From contig CAYMCO010000008.1 in the NCBI GenBank assembly GCA_964388955.1, positions 1 through 64,000 of the forward strand: a stretch of 64,000 nucleotides of DNA, read 5' to 3'. The DNA is from CAYMCO01 sp964388955. GTDB taxonomy: Bacteria; Chloroflexota; Anaerolineae; Anaerolineales; E44-bin32. The notes below the pieces were generated by a model, which was not told where the DNA came from, did not search any database, and was given only the letters and a program-made list of their open reading frames with translations. Within the stretch, counting starts at the first letter, position 1, and each line of letters starts with the position of its first letter. The translations under genes were made by a program, and so were the position numbers. This document shows positions 63,689-64,000 of this stretch, piece by piece.

Positions 63689-64000
63689 TATTACAACGTT
63701 AGGTCACTACAAGCCGTCGAGGCGTTTGTGAACAGTTCGGCGGTGAGCGAGATAGGCGGCATGGCTTTGGCGCTGCAGGTAGGAAACATATTTGATGGCC
63801 GCATCAGGACCAAACCAGACGCGTGGCAGCACAGACTTCAACAGCAGGCGCACTTGAGATACTGTCAATGCGGGAGCCTTTTTTTCATCCGCAAGCGAAC
63901 CCGCACCAGAAAATGATGCGAGAGCATGGTCAGGGTCATATGGTGGTGCCATCCATTCCAGGTTCGGACTTCGTAATGATCCATTCCCAGCTCGCCCTTA
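63689..64000 (-). mobile_element. Insertion sequence end (IS701/IS4-like), continuing past the window
   Basis: The transposase 3' end lies at 63707 on the minus strand. The element's outer end falls between 63689 and 63706, directly abutting the broken aminotransferase. The inverted-repeat end and target duplication cannot be defined because the other end is outside the window. Confidence 0.7.
63707..64000 (-). CDS. IS701/IS4-like DDE transposase, C-terminal part, with A7 frameshift site (partial)
   Basis: Two frames together encode the end of a DDE transposase. From the window edge to an A7 tract (T7 at 63879-63885 on the plus strand) the frame reads 'KGELGMDHYEVRTWNGWHHH' and 'LVRVRLRMKK'; the Glu of GELGMDHYE is in the position of the catalytic E. 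A -1 shift at A AAA AAA G then continues 'KAPALTVSQVRLLLKSVLP' and ends 'AYLAHRRTVHKRLDGL' at TAG (63707-63709). Without a shift the protein stops four residues after the tract (RLPH). This is either programmed -1 frameshifting or an inactivating deletion. Confidence 0.7.

Noticed and set aside
1..64000. tRNA, rRNA genes and CRISPR arrays
   Set aside because: No cloverleaf with conserved T-arm, no rRNA signatures and no regularly spaced direct repeats were seen on either strand.

Overview
The window is a GC-rich, gene-dense bacterial chromosome segment. No rRNA, tRNA or CRISPR array is visible. Several things suggest a Chloroflexota (Anaerolineae-like) organism, probably from a metagenome: many VOC, LLM-flavin, MttB-like and corrinoid proteins, 'dipeptide'-type ABC importers, and a long secreted protease with a Thr/Pro/Ala-rich TPTATPT-like linker. 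This placement is inference from gene content; no marker gene settles it.

Region 1 (1-22.6 kb, + strand) is a catabolic island. It holds the last 31 codons of an ABC ATPase, two amidase-signature hydrolases flanking an M20 deacylase, and a dimethylglycine/sarcosine-dehydrogenase-like flavoprotein fused to a GcvT domain. These are followed by a UroD-family methyltransferase, a lipoprotein solute-binding protein, a class III aminotransferase, an MttB-family methyltransferase with its corrinoid protein, a ThDP enzyme, an aldehyde dehydrogenase, a Zn alcohol dehydrogenase, an old-yellow-enzyme and a gamma-glutamyltransferase. The parts fit import, deacylation and stepwise N-demethylation of a methylated or acylated amine, with methyl groups passed to corrinoid and tetrahydrofolate and the carbon skeleton oxidised. 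The substrate is unknown.

Region 2 (22.9-39.1 kb) is mixed. It has a methyltransferase, a second solute-binding lipoprotein, an MFS transporter, VOC and LLM oxidoreductases. A long minus-strand gene set follows: GntR/FCD regulator, APC permease, 2-oxoacid dehydrogenase E1alpha, E1beta and E2, a VOC protein and an SDR. A second class III aminotransferase lies upstream on the same strand. The regulator has a clear sigma-70-type promoter whose start region carries an FCD-type operator. Remnants of deleted genes (amidase, VOC protein, amidohydrolase, acyl-CoA dehydrogenase) lie in the gaps of Regions 1 and 2.

Region 3 (39.3-53.8 kb) has a GAF histidine kinase with a NarL-type response regulator, a complete dppBCDF-type importer without its binding protein directly followed by hypA and hypB nickel chaperones, an MBL hydrolase, a tight metY-metX-metW operon for methionine synthesis, and a heavy-metal P-type ATPase with an unusual CSC membrane motif.

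Region 4 (53.8-63 kb) encodes secreted proteins: an orphan protease-propeptide-like protein broken or switched at a C7 tract, a 1219-residue S8 protease with PKD-like domains, and a clan GH-A glycosidase-like protein. Two homologous leader RNAs of a type I do not recognise, each ending in a terminator hairpin, precede the propeptide-like gene and the glycosidase gene. They are the best candidate here for an undescribed regulatory system.

The window ends in an aminotransferase gene cut by an IS701/IS4-like insertion sequence. Its transposase has an A7 slippery site where a -1 shift restores the conserved C-terminus.
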